From Bradyrhizobium sp. SZCCT0153 (lineage in GTDB: Bacteria; Pseudomonadota; Alphaproteobacteria; Rhizobiales; Xanthobacteraceae): a DNA stretch of 64,000 bases. Shown here piece after piece: positions 35,003-43,764 of the stretch. The notes under the pieces are model-generated. The model did no database searches and was not told the DNA's origin. It was given only the letters and a program-made list of their open reading frames with translations. Numbering within the stretch: position 1 is the stretch's first letter; the number at the start of each line of letters is the position of its first letter. The stretch is from assembly GCF_018129995.1 (NCBI RefSeq), contig NZ_JAFCKS010000001.1, forward strand, positions 1,089,001-1,153,000, written 5' to 3'. Made by a program: the position numbers and the translations under genes.

Positions 35003-36154
35003 ATGCGCTTCCTGTTCAAGACGGACTATGAGGACGACATCAGGCTGTTTCCGCATTCGGGCTATTTCGTCTCCTATGGCCTGTTGCTGGCCGTGCTGCT
35101 GATAGCGCCCTACGTGCTCTCCAGCTATGTGATGAGCCAGCTCGTCTTCGTCTGCATCTATGCGACCGTCGGCGTGGCGCTGCTGATCTTGACGGGCTTT
35201 ACCGGGCAGGCCTCGCTCGGGCATGCCGCGTTTCTGGCGATCGGCGCCTACACGGCGGCCTATTTGCAGAAATACAATGTGCCGTTCCCAATCTATTTCC
35301 TTGCCGCAGGTGTCCTGACCGGGTTGATCGGCGCGATGGTCGGCTTCCCGGCGCTGCGCTTGACCGGCATCTACCTCGTCATCGCTACCATCTCCTTTGC
35401 CCTGATCGTCGAAGAAATCCTGGCGCGCTGGGAAAGCGTCACCAACGGCAATGAGGGTATGCGGGTCAAGGCGGTGTCGTTGCTGGGGGTCACAGTCTCG
35501 CGCGACAGTCCGACCTTCTATTTCCTTTGCCTCGCCGTGCTGGTTTTGACCATCGTCGGCACGCTCAATCTGCTGCGCTCACCCACGGGCCGCGCCTTCG
35601 TCGCCATCCGCGACAGCGAGACCGCGGCGCGCAGCATGGGCGTCAATGTCGCGCTCTACAAGGTAAAGTCGTATGCGATCTCGGCGGCGATCACCGGCTT
35701 TGCCGGCGTGCTGTTCGCGCACAAGCTCTCCTTCATCTCGCCGGAGATGTTCACGCTGCAGCTTTCGATCGAGTTCATCATCGTGATCCTGATCGGCGGC
35801 ACCTTCAGCCTGCACGGCGCGGTGCTCGGCGCGATCTTCATCGTGATGATCGATCCGTTCCTGACCTATCTGAAGGACGACATGCCCGGCATCATCGCCG
35901 GCGTCGCCGCGACGTTCGGCGCCGGCACACAGAGTGCCGCGAATGTGCAGTCCAAGGTCGCGGCCTTCGCTTCGCTTAACGGACTGAAGGGCGCGATCTA
36001 CGGCATTATCATCGTGCTGTTCGTGCTGTTCGAGCCGCTCGGGCTCTACGGCCGCTGGCTCAAGATCAAGCTCTTCTTCCAGCTATTCCCGCTCTACAAG
36101 CGCGCCACCTTCAAGCGGCAGAAGATCTACGTGAAATCGGAGCGGAACCGATGA
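35003..36154 (+). CDS. livM: Branched-chain amino acid-type ABC transporter permease
   Basis: 383 aa from the ATG at 35003, five bases after the livH stop. The core is typical LivM: YATVGVALLILTGFTGQASL, GHAAFLAIGAYTAAYLQ, RLTGIYLVIATISFALI, AIRDSETAARSMGVNVALYK. It is longer than standard: an insert-like stretch after the last core helices (AATFGAGTQSAANVQSKVAAF, about 305-325) and a basic tail ([19 protein letters not shown]). Its stop overlaps livG by four bases. Confidence 0.93.
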   Translation: MRFLFKTDYEDDIRLFPHSGYFVSYGLLLAVLLIAPYVLSSYVMSQLVFVCIYATVGVALLILTGFTGQASLGHAAFLAIGAYTAAYLQKYNVPFPIYFLAAGVLTGLIGAMVGFPALRLTGIYLVIATISFALIVEEILARWESVTNGNEGMRVKAVSLLGVTVSRDSPTFYFLCLAVLVLTIVGTLNLLRSPTGRAFVAIRDSETAARSMGVNVALYKVKSYAISAAITGFAGVLFAHKLSFISPEMFTLQLSIEFIIVILIGGTFSLHGAVLGAIFIVMIDPFLTYLKDDMPGIIAGVAATFGAGTQSAANVQSKVAAFASLNGLKGAIYGIIIVLFVLFEPLGLYGRWLKIKLFFQLFPLYKRATFKRQKIYVKSERNR

Positions 36155-36909
36155 GCTATTTCCGCGCCGAGAATTTGTCGCTGCATTTCGGCGGCCTGAA
36201 GGCCGTCGATGCGGTATCCTTCGCGGTCGAGAAGGGCGAGATCCTCTCGATCATCGGTCCCAACGGCGCGGGCAAGAGCTCGATCTTCAACCTGATCTCG
36301 CGGATCTACCGGCCGACCTCGGGCCGCATCTTCTTCGAGGACCAGGACATCACCGAAGAGCCGCCCTACGACATCGCCAGGCTCGGCATCGCGCGCACCT
36401 TCCAGAACATCGAGCTGTTCGAGAATGCCACCGTGCTCTCCAACCTCCTGGTCGGGCGCCACCGCCATTCGACCACGCAGCTCTGGCAGGAGCTGCTGTT
36501 CCTGCCGAGCGTGCGCGCCAATGAGAAGGTGCATCGCCGTCGTGTCGAGCAGGTCATCGAGTTCCTCGATCTCGAGCCCTATCGCGACAAGCTGATTTCG
36601 GGTCTGCCCTACGGCGTGCGCAAGGTGATCGAGCTCGCGCGCGCGCTCTGCTCGGAGCCGAAGCTGATCCTGCTCGACGAGCCGTCCTCCGGGCTCAACG
36701 TCGAGGAGACCGACGACATGTCGTTCTGGATCCGCGACCTGAAGAACGAGCTCGGCGTCACCGTGCTCATGGTCGAGCATGACATGTCGCTGGTCAACCG
36801 CGTCTCCGATCGCGTCATCGCGCTGAACTACGGCCGGGTGCTGACCATGGGGTCGCCTGCCGAGGTGCAGCACCATCCCGACGTTGTCGCCGCGTATCTG
36901 GGAGCTTGA
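36151..36909 (+). CDS. livG: Liv-type ABC transporter ATP-binding protein
   Basis: 252 aa. Walker A is [12 protein letters not shown], the signature region [20 protein letters not shown] (a Liv-type variant), Walker [13 protein letters not shown], and the H-loop [11 protein letters not shown]. The motif [18 protein letters not shown] is a LivG hallmark (the Q-loop region). The start overlaps the livM stop by four bases. Confidence 0.93.
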   Translation: MSYFRAENLSLHFGGLKAVDAVSFAVEKGEILSIIGPNGAGKSSIFNLISRIYRPTSGRIFFEDQDITEEPPYDIARLGIARTFQNIELFENATVLSNLLVGRHRHSTTQLWQELLFLPSVRANEKVHRRRVEQVIEFLDLEPYRDKLISGLPYGVRKVIELARALCSEPKLILLDEPSSGLNVEETDDMSFWIRDLKNELGVTVLMVEHDMSLVNRVSDRVIALNYGRVLTMGSPAEVQHHPDVVAAYLGA

Positions 36910-36913
36910 GGTG

Positions 36914-37702
36914 ATGGATGCCGCGGTGACACCGGATATCATCCTGAAGCTCTCCAACATCGAGAGCTATTACGGGCCGATCATGGCGATCCGCGGCATC
37001 TCGCTGGAGGTGCCGCGCGGCCGGATCGTGACGCTGCTCGGAGCCAACGGCGCCGGCAAGACCACGGTGCTGAAGACCATCTCCGGCATTCTCGATCCGC
37101 AGAAGGGCGCGATCGAGTTCATGGGCAGGCCGATCCAGCGCATGGAGGCTGACCGCATCGTGCGGCTCGGCCTCAGCCACGTACCGGAAGGTCGCGAGGT
37201 GTTCCCGTTCCTCTCCGTGCGCGAGAACCTGATGATGGGGGCCTATCCGCGTAGGGATCGCGACGGCGTTGCGGAAGACATCGAGCGCGTCTATGGCTAC
37301 TTCCCACGGCTGAAGGAGCGGATCAACCAGCCGGCCGGACAGCTCTCCGGCGGCGAGCAGCAGATGCTCGCGATCGGGCGCGCGCTGATGAACCGGCCGA
37401 CGCTGCTGCTGCTCGACGAGCCCTCGCTCGGGCTGTCGCCGATCCTGGTGAAGGAGATATTCACCATCATCCGCCGCGTCAACGAGGAGCAGGGCATGTC
37501 GATCCTGCTGGTCGAGCAGAATGCCAAGGTGGCGCTGGAGACCGCGCATTACGGCTATGTGCTGGAGATCGGCCGCATCGTGATGAACGATAGCTGCGAC
37601 CGCTTGATGCATTCCCAGGACATCCAGGAGTTCTACCTTGGCGCCAAGGAAGCGGGCGCGCGAGGCGAGCGGCGCTGGAAAAAGAAGAAGACGTGGCGTT
37701 GA
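36914..37702 (+). CDS. livF: Liv-type ABC transporter ATP-binding protein
   Basis: 262 aa from the ATG at 36914 (MDAAVTPDIILKLSNIESYY), four bases after the livG stop, with GAGG just upstream. Walker A is LGANGAGKTTVL, the signature LSGGEQQML, Walker B LLLDEPSLGLSP, and LSHVPEGREVFPFLSVREN is a LivF hallmark. The C-terminus is unusually basic (RGERRWKKKKTWR). Partner of LivG. Confidence 0.93.
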   Translation: MDAAVTPDIILKLSNIESYYGPIMAIRGISLEVPRGRIVTLLGANGAGKTTVLKTISGILDPQKGAIEFMGRPIQRMEADRIVRLGLSHVPEGREVFPFLSVRENLMMGAYPRRDRDGVAEDIERVYGYFPRLKERINQPAGQLSGGEQQMLAIGRALMNRPTLLLLDEPSLGLSPILVKEIFTIIRRVNEEQGMSILLVEQNAKVALETAHYGYVLEIGRIVMNDSCDRLMHSQDIQEFYLGAKEAGARGERRWKKKKTWR

Positions 37703-37796
37703 GGAAGAACTGGCGCTAAACGGGATTGCCCGTCCGCAACAATAGACCGCCGGCAAGGCAGGCAGTGGAGAGGGAAGCGACGAGGAGGGAACGCGG

Positions 37797-39635
37797 ATGG
37801 ATCGACCGGCGGTGCTGACGGTCGCTGACACGATCGCGAAGAGCTTTTTGCGCGCCGCTGAAACGCGGGGCGACAGGCCCGCGATCCGCGAGAAGAAATT
37901 CGGCATCTGGCAACCGACGAGCTGGCGCGAATGGCTGGAGATCTCGAAGGAGATCGCCTACGCGCTTCACGCCTGCGGCTTTGTGCCCGGCGACGTTGCC
38001 TCGATCATCGCCAACGCCGTGCCCGAATGGGTCCACGTCGACATGGGCATCCTGTGCGCCGGCGGCGTCTCGACGGGCATCTATCCGACCGATGCATCGA
38101 CCCAGGTCGAATATCTCGTCAACGACTCCCGGACGAAAGTGATCTTTGCCGAGGACGAGGAGCAGCTGGACAAGATCCTGGCGTGCCGCGCGCGCTGTCC
38201 CTCCCTGCAAAGGATCATCGTGTTCGACATGGAGGGCCTCAGCGGCTTCTCCGACCACATGGTGATGTCGCTCGACGAGTTTCGCGCGCTCGGCCGCAAT
38301 CACATGGTCGACCGCGAGGCGCTGTGGCAGGAGATGATCGACAGTCGCAGCGCCGGCGATCTCGCTGTGCTCGTCTACACCTCTGGCACCACGGGTCCGC
38401 CCAAGGGCGCGATGCACGCCAACCTCAGCGTCACCCATCAGATGCGGCACGCCAACGACTTCATCCCGGCGCGAGAGAACGATGACCGGCTGATCTTCCT
38501 GCCGCTCTGCCACGTCGCCGAGCGCATCGGCGGCTACTACATTTCGGTCGCGCTCGGCTCGGTGATGAATTTTGCCGAAAGCCCGGAGACCGTGCCGGAC
38601 AATCTTCGCGAGGTGCAGCCGACCGTCTTCCTCGCGGTGCCGCGCATCTGGGAAAAATTCTATTCCGCCATCACCATCGCGCTGAAGGATGCAACGCCGT
38701 TCCAGCAATGGGTCTACCGCCGCGCCATCGAAATCGGCAATCGCATGGTCGATTGCAAGATCGAGGGTAAAGCGCCGCCGCTGTCGCTCCGCATCGCTAA
38801 CGGCCTGGCTTATCAGGTCGCATTCCGCAACATCCGCCGCATGATCGGACTCGATCGCTGCCGCATTGCCTTCACCGGCGCAGCGCCGATCGCACCGGAG
38901 CTGATACGCTGGTACCTCGCGCTCGGCATCGACATCCACGAGCTCTATGGCCAGACCGAGAATTGCGGTGTCGCGACCATGATGCCGTCGAAGCGGATCA
39001 AGCTCGGTTCGGTCGGCACGGCGGTGCCCTGGGGCGAGGTCGCGCTGTCGCCCGAGGGCGAGATCCTGATCAAGGGCGACTTCCTGTTCATGGGCTATCT
39101 GAACCAGCCCGAGAAGACCGCGGAGGCCATCGATCAGCGCGGCTGGCTGCATACCGGCGACGTCGGCACCATCGACAATGAAGGGTTCGTCCGCATCACG
39201 GACCGGATGAAGGACATCATCATCACCTCCGGCGGCAAGAACATCACGCCGTCCGAGATCGAGAACCAGTTGAAATTCTCGCCCTACATCTCGGACGCCG
39301 TGGTGGTCGGCGACAAGCGGCCGTACCTCACCTGCCTCGTGATGATCGACCAGGAGAATGTCGAGAAGTTCGCCCAGGACCACGACATCCCCTTCACCAA
39401 TTATGCCAGCCTGTGCCGCGCGTCGGAGATCCAGGACCTGATCTGGCGCGAGATCGAAGGGGTCAACACCAATTTCGCCCGCGTCGAGACCATCAAGAGG
39501 TTTTTCCTGATCGAACGCCAGCTCACCCCGGAGGACGAGGAACTGACGCCGACCATGAAGCTGAAGCGCGGCTTCGTGAACAAGCGCTATGCCGCCGAGA
39601 TCGACGCGATGTATCGCGAGCGCGCGGTGGCGTGA
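37797..39635 (+). CDS. Long-chain-type acyl-CoA synthetase (AMP-binding)
   Basis: 612 aa. The adenylate-forming motifs are complete: P-loop YTSGTTGPPKGAMHANL (about 194-210), ELYGQTENCG, GWLHTGDVGTID and RMKDIIITSGGKNITPSEIE, with the catalytic Lys region LTPTMKLKRGFVNKRY near the C-terminus. The length and the LVYTSGTTG/LPLCHVAERIGG pattern fit FadD15-like long-chain or related synthetases. Its position between livF and the Liv binding-protein gene suggests that the imported compound, or a product of it, is a carboxylic acid converted to its CoA thioester. The exact chain type is not determined. Confidence 0.9.
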   Translation: MDRPAVLTVADTIAKSFLRAAETRGDRPAIREKKFGIWQPTSWREWLEISKEIAYALHACGFVPGDVASIIANAVPEWVHVDMGILCAGGVSTGIYPTDASTQVEYLVNDSRTKVIFAEDEEQLDKILACRARCPSLQRIIVFDMEGLSGFSDHMVMSLDEFRALGRNHMVDREALWQEMIDSRSAGDLAVLVYTSGTTGPPKGAMHANLSVTHQMRHANDFIPARENDDRLIFLPLCHVAERIGGYYISVALGSVMNFAESPETVPDNLREVQPTVFLAVPRIWEKFYSAITIALKDATPFQQWVYRRAIEIGNRMVDCKIEGKAPPLSLRIANGLAYQVAFRNIRRMIGLDRCRIAFTGAAPIAPELIRWYLALGIDIHELYGQTENCGVATMMPSKRIKLGSVGTAVPWGEVALSPEGEILIKGDFLFMGYLNQPEKTAEAIDQRGWLHTGDVGTIDNEGFVRITDRMKDIIITSGGKNITPSEIENQLKFSPYISDAVVVGDKRPYLTCLVMIDQENVEKFAQDHDIPFTNYASLCRASEIQDLIWREIEGVNTNFARVETIKRFFLIERQLTPEDEELTPTMKLKRGFVNKRYAAEIDAMYRERAVA

Positions 39636-39776
39636 CGTGCGCATGCTCCTGGAAGAGTGGGAAGTTTTTCCGACAAGAGGCATGCGCGGAAACAAAGGGA
39701 TGTTCGTCTGAAGACAGCGAAGGAGTGATGGCCCCCGCCCTTCGCATAATACGGGCCCCAAGGAGAGGAGACGTCA

Positions 39777-40976
39777 ATGTCGAGATCGATGAGAGCGTTC
39801 GGCCTTGCGGTGGGCGCGATGGCGCTCACCAGTCTGCCGGCCGCGGCGCAAACCAAGGTCACCAACGAAGGCATCTCGGGATCCGAGATCGTCATCGGCA
39901 CCCATCAGGATCTGTCGGGCCCGATCAAGGGCTGGGGCGTGCCGGTCTCCAACGGCATGAAGATGGCGGTCGAGGAGGTCAACGCGGCGGGCGGCGTCAA
40001 CGGCCGCAAGATTCGGCTGGTCGTCGAGGATAGCGGCTACGATCCGAAGAAGGCCGTGCTGGCTTCGCAGAAACTGATCGAGCGCGACAAGATCTTCGCG
40101 ATGGTGGGAGCAATGGGATCGCCGACCGTGCTCGCCGCACAGGATATCCTGCTCGATGCGGGGGTGCTTCAGCTCTTCCCGCTGACGGCGGCCGAGTTCA
40201 CCTTCAAGTTCGATCCGGCCAAGCCGCAGGAGCGGCTGAAGTTCAATAACCTGCTGCCCTATGTCGAGAGCACGCGCGCGGCGCTGAAATACATGATGGA
40301 GTGGAAGAAGTTCCAGAAGCCGTGCATCATGTACCAGGATGACGAGTACGGCAAAAACGTGCTCGACGGCTTCAGCCAGCAGCTCACCGCCATGAAGGTG
40401 CAGCCGGCCTCGATCACGAGCTACAAGCGTGGCGCCTCCGACTTCAGCGCGCAGATCGCCAAGATGAAGTCCGACAGCTGCGACCTCGTCGTGCTCGGCG
40501 CGATCCTCCGTGAGCCCATCGGCGCCATGACCGAGGCCAAGAAGCTCGGCTGGGAGGTTACCTTCCTCGGCGCCACGCCCACCAATGTGATGGAGGTGCC
40601 CATGCTCGGCAAGGAAGCCGTGGAAGGCCTCTACGCCGCCGCCCTCTTCGAGATCCCCTACGAGGACACGGCCAAGGGCAAGGTCAAGGACTGGCTCGCC
40701 ACCTACAAGAAGATGTTCGGCACGGACGCCAACACCCAGGCCATCATCGGTTACAACGCGGTCATGACCTTCGCTTTCTACGCGCAGAAGGCCGGCAAGG
40801 ATCTGACCGGCCAGAAGATGCTCGACGCGCTGGAATCCGGGGACAAGTTCGTCGACATCTTCAACTCGCCTCCGACGAAGTTCTCCAAGACCGACCATCT
40901 CGCCAGCACCATCACCCAGGTGCAACAGGTCAAGGGCGGCCGCTGGGTGCTGGTGAAGGACAATCTGATGTTCTGA
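39777..40976 (+). CDS. Liv-type ABC transporter substrate-binding protein
   Basis: 399 aa with signal peptide MSRSMRAFGLAVGAMALTSLPAAAQ. Periplasmic-binding-protein type 1 fold (Peripla_BP_6): EIVIGTHQDLSGPIKGWG, VEEVNAAGGVNGRKIRLVVE, DSGYDPKKAVLASQKLIERD and ACIMYQDDEYGKNVL-like KPCIMYQDDEYGKNVLDG. It ends the plus-strand liv group, 141 bp after the acyl-CoA synthetase. Several homologous clusters in this bacterial group handle aromatic or fatty acids rather than amino acids, which would fit the embedded synthetase. Confidence 0.93.
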   Translation: MSRSMRAFGLAVGAMALTSLPAAAQTKVTNEGISGSEIVIGTHQDLSGPIKGWGVPVSNGMKMAVEEVNAAGGVNGRKIRLVVEDSGYDPKKAVLASQKLIERDKIFAMVGAMGSPTVLAAQDILLDAGVLQLFPLTAAEFTFKFDPAKPQERLKFNNLLPYVESTRAALKYMMEWKKFQKPCIMYQDDEYGKNVLDGFSQQLTAMKVQPASITSYKRGASDFSAQIAKMKSDSCDLVVLGAILREPIGAMTEAKKLGWEVTFLGATPTNVMEVPMLGKEAVEGLYAAALFEIPYEDTAKGKVKDWLATYKKMFGTDANTQAIIGYNAVMTFAFYAQKAGKDLTGQKMLDALESGDKFVDIFNSPPTKFSKTDHLASTITQVQQVKGGRWVLVKDNLMF

Positions 40977-40998
40977 TCTCTCGCCGCAACGATGGTGC

Positions 40999-41140
40999 AC
41001 CCTCTCCCCTTGTGGAAGAGGGTGGCATCGTGTCAGCGAAGCCGGGGGAGGGGTCTCTATCCCCACGAACGGTCCTGCGAGTGGAGAGGACCTCTCATCC
41101 GGCGCTTCGCGTCACCTTCTTCCACGAGGAGAGAAGGGAA
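40999..41140. repeat. G/C-rich intergenic palindromic repeat, copy 6
   Basis: Begins ACCCTCTCCCCTTGTGGAAG and continues with a GGGGGAGGGGTCTCTATCCC segment, then CACCTTCTTCCACGAGGAGA-like sequence near its end. It is a diverged member of the family, filling the convergent gap between the Liv binding-protein gene and the LprI-like gene. Confidence 0.55.
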
Positions 41141-41148
41141 GAAAACAC

Positions 41149-42273
41149 CTACGAGCCCCCGCCCGCAGTGCCCGAGCTCACCGGGGCCAGCGCGTCCTCC
41201 CGGCATCGCCAGCCGTCGGCGGCTTTCACGAAGGCGAAGGTTCGCTGGATCCTGAGGCGGCGCGTGACGTTGAAGGCGTCTGCGGAGCGCTCCTTGTTGC
41301 CGGCTCCCGGCTGCGGACGACCCGTTCCGGCGTCCCAGCAAGTGCCCGTGCAGATGGTCGCGACCCTGCTGCAGGTGGCGAACGGCGCCAGCACCGCCAT
41401 TTCGATCTCGCCCGTGACCTGCGCCTCCTGCTCGGTCACATGGCTGTCGATGGCGTAGACGCGGGTGATGCGGAGGAAATTGCCACAGGAATTGGCCGCA
41501 TGGATTCGCGCGGCGCAGAAGTCGACGGCGTCTGTGTCGGGCGAGCGGGCTGCGACCTGCCGGCCAAACACCTTCTTGGGATCGCCTTTCGCCGCGCCGA
41601 TTTCGTCGGTCTTGTGCTTCAGATATGCGGCGAGACAGTCCTCAGCGGATTCGAGCTCTCCGAGCGGAACGTTCTCCTTGCCGACAAGATTGCATTTGCG
41701 ATCGCGCTCCCGCGTCCACCGGCCATATTCGGCAAAGGCAAAGCGCGACGCGGTCGAATCGAGTTTGCCGATCAAACCGAGCACCTGGCCGTTCAACTCG
41801 GTCTCGGCAAGCGCCAGCGACGGGTCCGCACAAATCACCGCGCCCGCGGCGGTGTTGGCCGCGAGACAGTCGAAATCCGGATCGCGCACGATCGCGGCGC
41901 GCTCCTCGGTCACCTTGAGTAGACATGCCTTCACCCGGTCGAAATCGTCGGTGCGGATCGCGGTCTGGCCGACGATGCCGCAACCGAGGTTGCGCTGGCG
42001 AACCCAGATCGCGTTTTCCTCGATCGCCGGCAGGCGATCGGGCAGGCGGCCAAGCCGCGCCTCGATTCCCGAGTTCAGCTTCTCGGCCGCAGCGGCAAGC
42101 TCGGGATCACCGCAGAACAATTGATTGCCGGGGTCGCGGATCTGCTGGCAGTTGTTCTGGGCGAATAGCGGCAGCCTGTCGGCGACGGAGCGGTCGGATG
42201 GGCCGGATTGCGCGAGGCCTGGTGCTGCCGGCAAGGCCAGCAGCGCAAGCACAGACAGCACGATGAACCGCAT
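41149..42273 (-). CDS. Secreted protein with two LprI-like (DUF1311) repeats
   Basis: 374 aa from the Met at 42273, giving a signal peptide (MRFIVLSVLALLALPAAPGLA). Two related segments follow, each with a Cys-x-Asp/Ala-Pro start, an LN and a Trp-Arg-Cys end. The first reads NQLFCGDPELAAAAEKLNSG ... IWVRQRNLGCGI (about 45-105). The second reads GAVICADPSLALAETELNGQ ... YGRWTRERDRKCNL (about 135-195). DUF1311/LprI domains include lysozyme-inhibitor-type proteins. The C-terminal part (about 230-374) is Cys-containing and unassigned. Probably periplasmic. Confidence 0.75.
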   Translation of the reverse strand: MRFIVLSVLALLALPAAPGLAQSGPSDRSVADRLPLFAQNNCQQIRDPGNQLFCGDPELAAAAEKLNSGIEARLGRLPDRLPAIEENAIWVRQRNLGCGIVGQTAIRTDDFDRVKACLLKVTEERAAIVRDPDFDCLAANTAAGAVICADPSLALAETELNGQVLGLIGKLDSTASRFAFAEYGRWTRERDRKCNLVGKENVPLGELESAEDCLAAYLKHKTDEIGAAKGDPKKVFGRQVAARSPDTDAVDFCAARIHAANSCGNFLRITRVYAIDSHVTEQEAQVTGEIEMAVLAPFATCSRVATICTGTCWDAGTGRPQPGAGNKERSADAFNVTRRLRIQRTFAFVKAADGWRCREDALAPVSSGTAGGGS

Positions 42274-42404
42274 TCCCGTCGCCCCCAGTATGGCCGCGGC
42301 CATGCTAGCAGTTCCGGATCGCGCGGCGAAATGGGTTTGTGGTGGGTGGTCGGCACGGGCCTGCAGCCTGGATTCGCTGTGCTCCATCCAGGCTACCAGA
42401 TCAA

Positions 42405-43136
42405 TCAGCGTGCCTCGTCGGCGACCAGCGATATCCGCACCGGCTCGTCGACATATTTCATCACGGCCGACTGGAAGAGCACGAACAGCGGCTGGTAGCT
42501 CCGTGCGGCGTCGTCCTCGACCATTGCCATGCGGCGGTTGTCGAGCATCAGCCAGTGGCCCTCGAGCCGTGCGGCGACAACCGCATGCTCTTCCCCGGCG
42601 CGGGTGTCACGCACCACGACGATGCGGAGGTCATCGCTGGCAACGCCCGCGAGCCGCAACGCGGCGAGCTTGGCAATGGCATAGTCCTCGCAGTCGCCGG
42701 CGCCGCGCTCGAGGGTCGCGAGCGGCGAACTCCAGACATCCTCGGCACCGTCATTGGCTGCCCGGATGGCGAGGTTGATGGCGCGATTGGTTTCGCCGAG
42801 CCGGGCGCGGCCGTCACGGCTGCGGGCCTGGTCGACGATGGCGAGCAGTTTCAGTGCGGCGGGCGAAGCACAATTGTCCCGGTCGCCGTCGCACAGTGCG
42901 AGCTGCACCATGTCGTCGTCTAGCTTGGATTTCAGCGCGAGCCATTTCTGTTGCAGGCCGCCGCCGGAGATGGCGAAGGCGAACACGCCGAACGGCTCGG
43001 CGGATTTGCGCACGAGGATGCCGGCCCCCGGCGACAGCAGCGTGCCGGCGCGAAGTTCGGCGGCCGATCCGAGCAGGATCAATCCGCACAGGACAAGGAT
43101 TGCGCGCCAGGCGCGCGAGCGAGCAGCGGTCTCCAT
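42405..43136 (-). CDS. Transglutaminase-like cysteine peptidase (BTLCP, LapG-like)
   Basis: 243 aa with an N-terminal hydrophobic signal/anchor (about 10-30). The catalytic triad is visible as Cys149 in GAGDCEDYAIAKLAALR, His184 in EEHAVV and Asp199 in LMLDNRR. LapG-type peptidases of this family (DUF920/BTLCP) cut a di-alanine site near the N-terminus of large type I-secreted adhesins, releasing them from the cell surface. Here a 2,718-residue such protein is encoded divergently, 628 bp away. No LapD-like inhibitor gene is seen in the window. Confidence 0.88.
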   Translation of the reverse strand: METAARSRAWRAILVLCGLILLGSAAELRAGTLLSPGAGILVRKSAEPFGVFAFAISGGGLQQKWLALKSKLDDDMVQLALCDGDRDNCASPAALKLLAIVDQARSRDGRARLGETNRAINLAIRAANDGAEDVWSSPLATLERGAGDCEDYAIAKLAALRLAGVASDDLRIVVVRDTRAGEEHAVVAARLEGHWLMLDNRRMAMVEDDAARSYQPLFVLFQSAVMKYVDEPVRISLVADEAR

Positions 43137-43764
43137 CTGACATCCCCTTCCGGCTTCGTCAGGTCCCCCTCGACCTGTGCGTGCCGGGCTTTGTTGCTTT
43201 CGCGGAGATAGTGCGAGACGGGCCGTTTTGTTCTGCTTAACGCGCCCGGCTGCGGTCCCAAAACCGGGGGACAGGCTGAAACGGGCCTGCTCGAATTGCG
43301 TAAAGTTTTACGATTCGGGGGCTATCGGGGGCTAAGAGGGCACGGCTGCCGCGAATTCGCACCAATTGCAGGCAAAAGTTGCAGGGAACTTGGTTCCGTG
43401 CCGTATGGCTAACGACCCGCTATTTCACGGGTTCTGTTAGTTGGATCACAGATCTAGCTCCGTATTTGGCGCAAGATCCTGCGGGGAACCGCGAAAAAAA
43501 GATGACAAAAGTATCTATTGTAGAATTTCTACAATAGAACACATGGGGTGACTTGAAATGAGCGAGAATAAGTCCCGCTTTACTTTTCATTATTTCAAAA
43601 ATTACTTTGACTTCTCTGCGGGTGCCCTGCCGCTTGGGAGCAACGACCGCTTGGTGATGCGAAATCACACAAGCAATAGATGGTTTCGCTAAGGACTTGG
43701 TAATGATATGCAAGTTTAGGCGAACGATACTTACTTAAATTTTAACCCTTTTTTTGGTGCCCGG
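43137..43764. other. 628-bp AT-rich divergent intergenic region
   Basis: Lies between the LapG-like peptidase gene (minus) and the giant adhesin-like gene (plus). From about 43440 on it is clearly richer in A/T than its surroundings. It contains a perfect 25-nt palindrome (43514-43538), and a run of T (43749-43755) just before the adhesin frame. The minus-strand frame at 43420-43713 lacks any recognisable feature and I do not accept it. Promoters for both genes are presumably here. Confidence 0.6.
43514..43538. promoter_or_regulatory. Perfect 25-nt palindrome upstream of the adhesin gene
   Basis: TCTATTGTAGAA (43514-43525), one central T, then TTCTACAATAGA (43527-43538): 12-bp perfect arms. 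It lies 227 bp before the adhesin frame and 378 bp before the peptidase start. It has no T-tract or C/G-rich stem, so it suits a dimeric regulator site better than a terminator. The regulator is unknown. Confidence 0.6.

Noticed and set aside
37716..39761. 681-codon minus-strand open frame
   Set aside because: Antisense to the acyl-CoA synthetase, which has all adenylate-forming motifs; the minus frame has none.
43420..43713. 97-codon minus-strand frame in the AT-rich gap
   Set aside because: No recognisable motif and no clear ribosome site; it covers the palindrome at 43514, which fits a regulatory region better.
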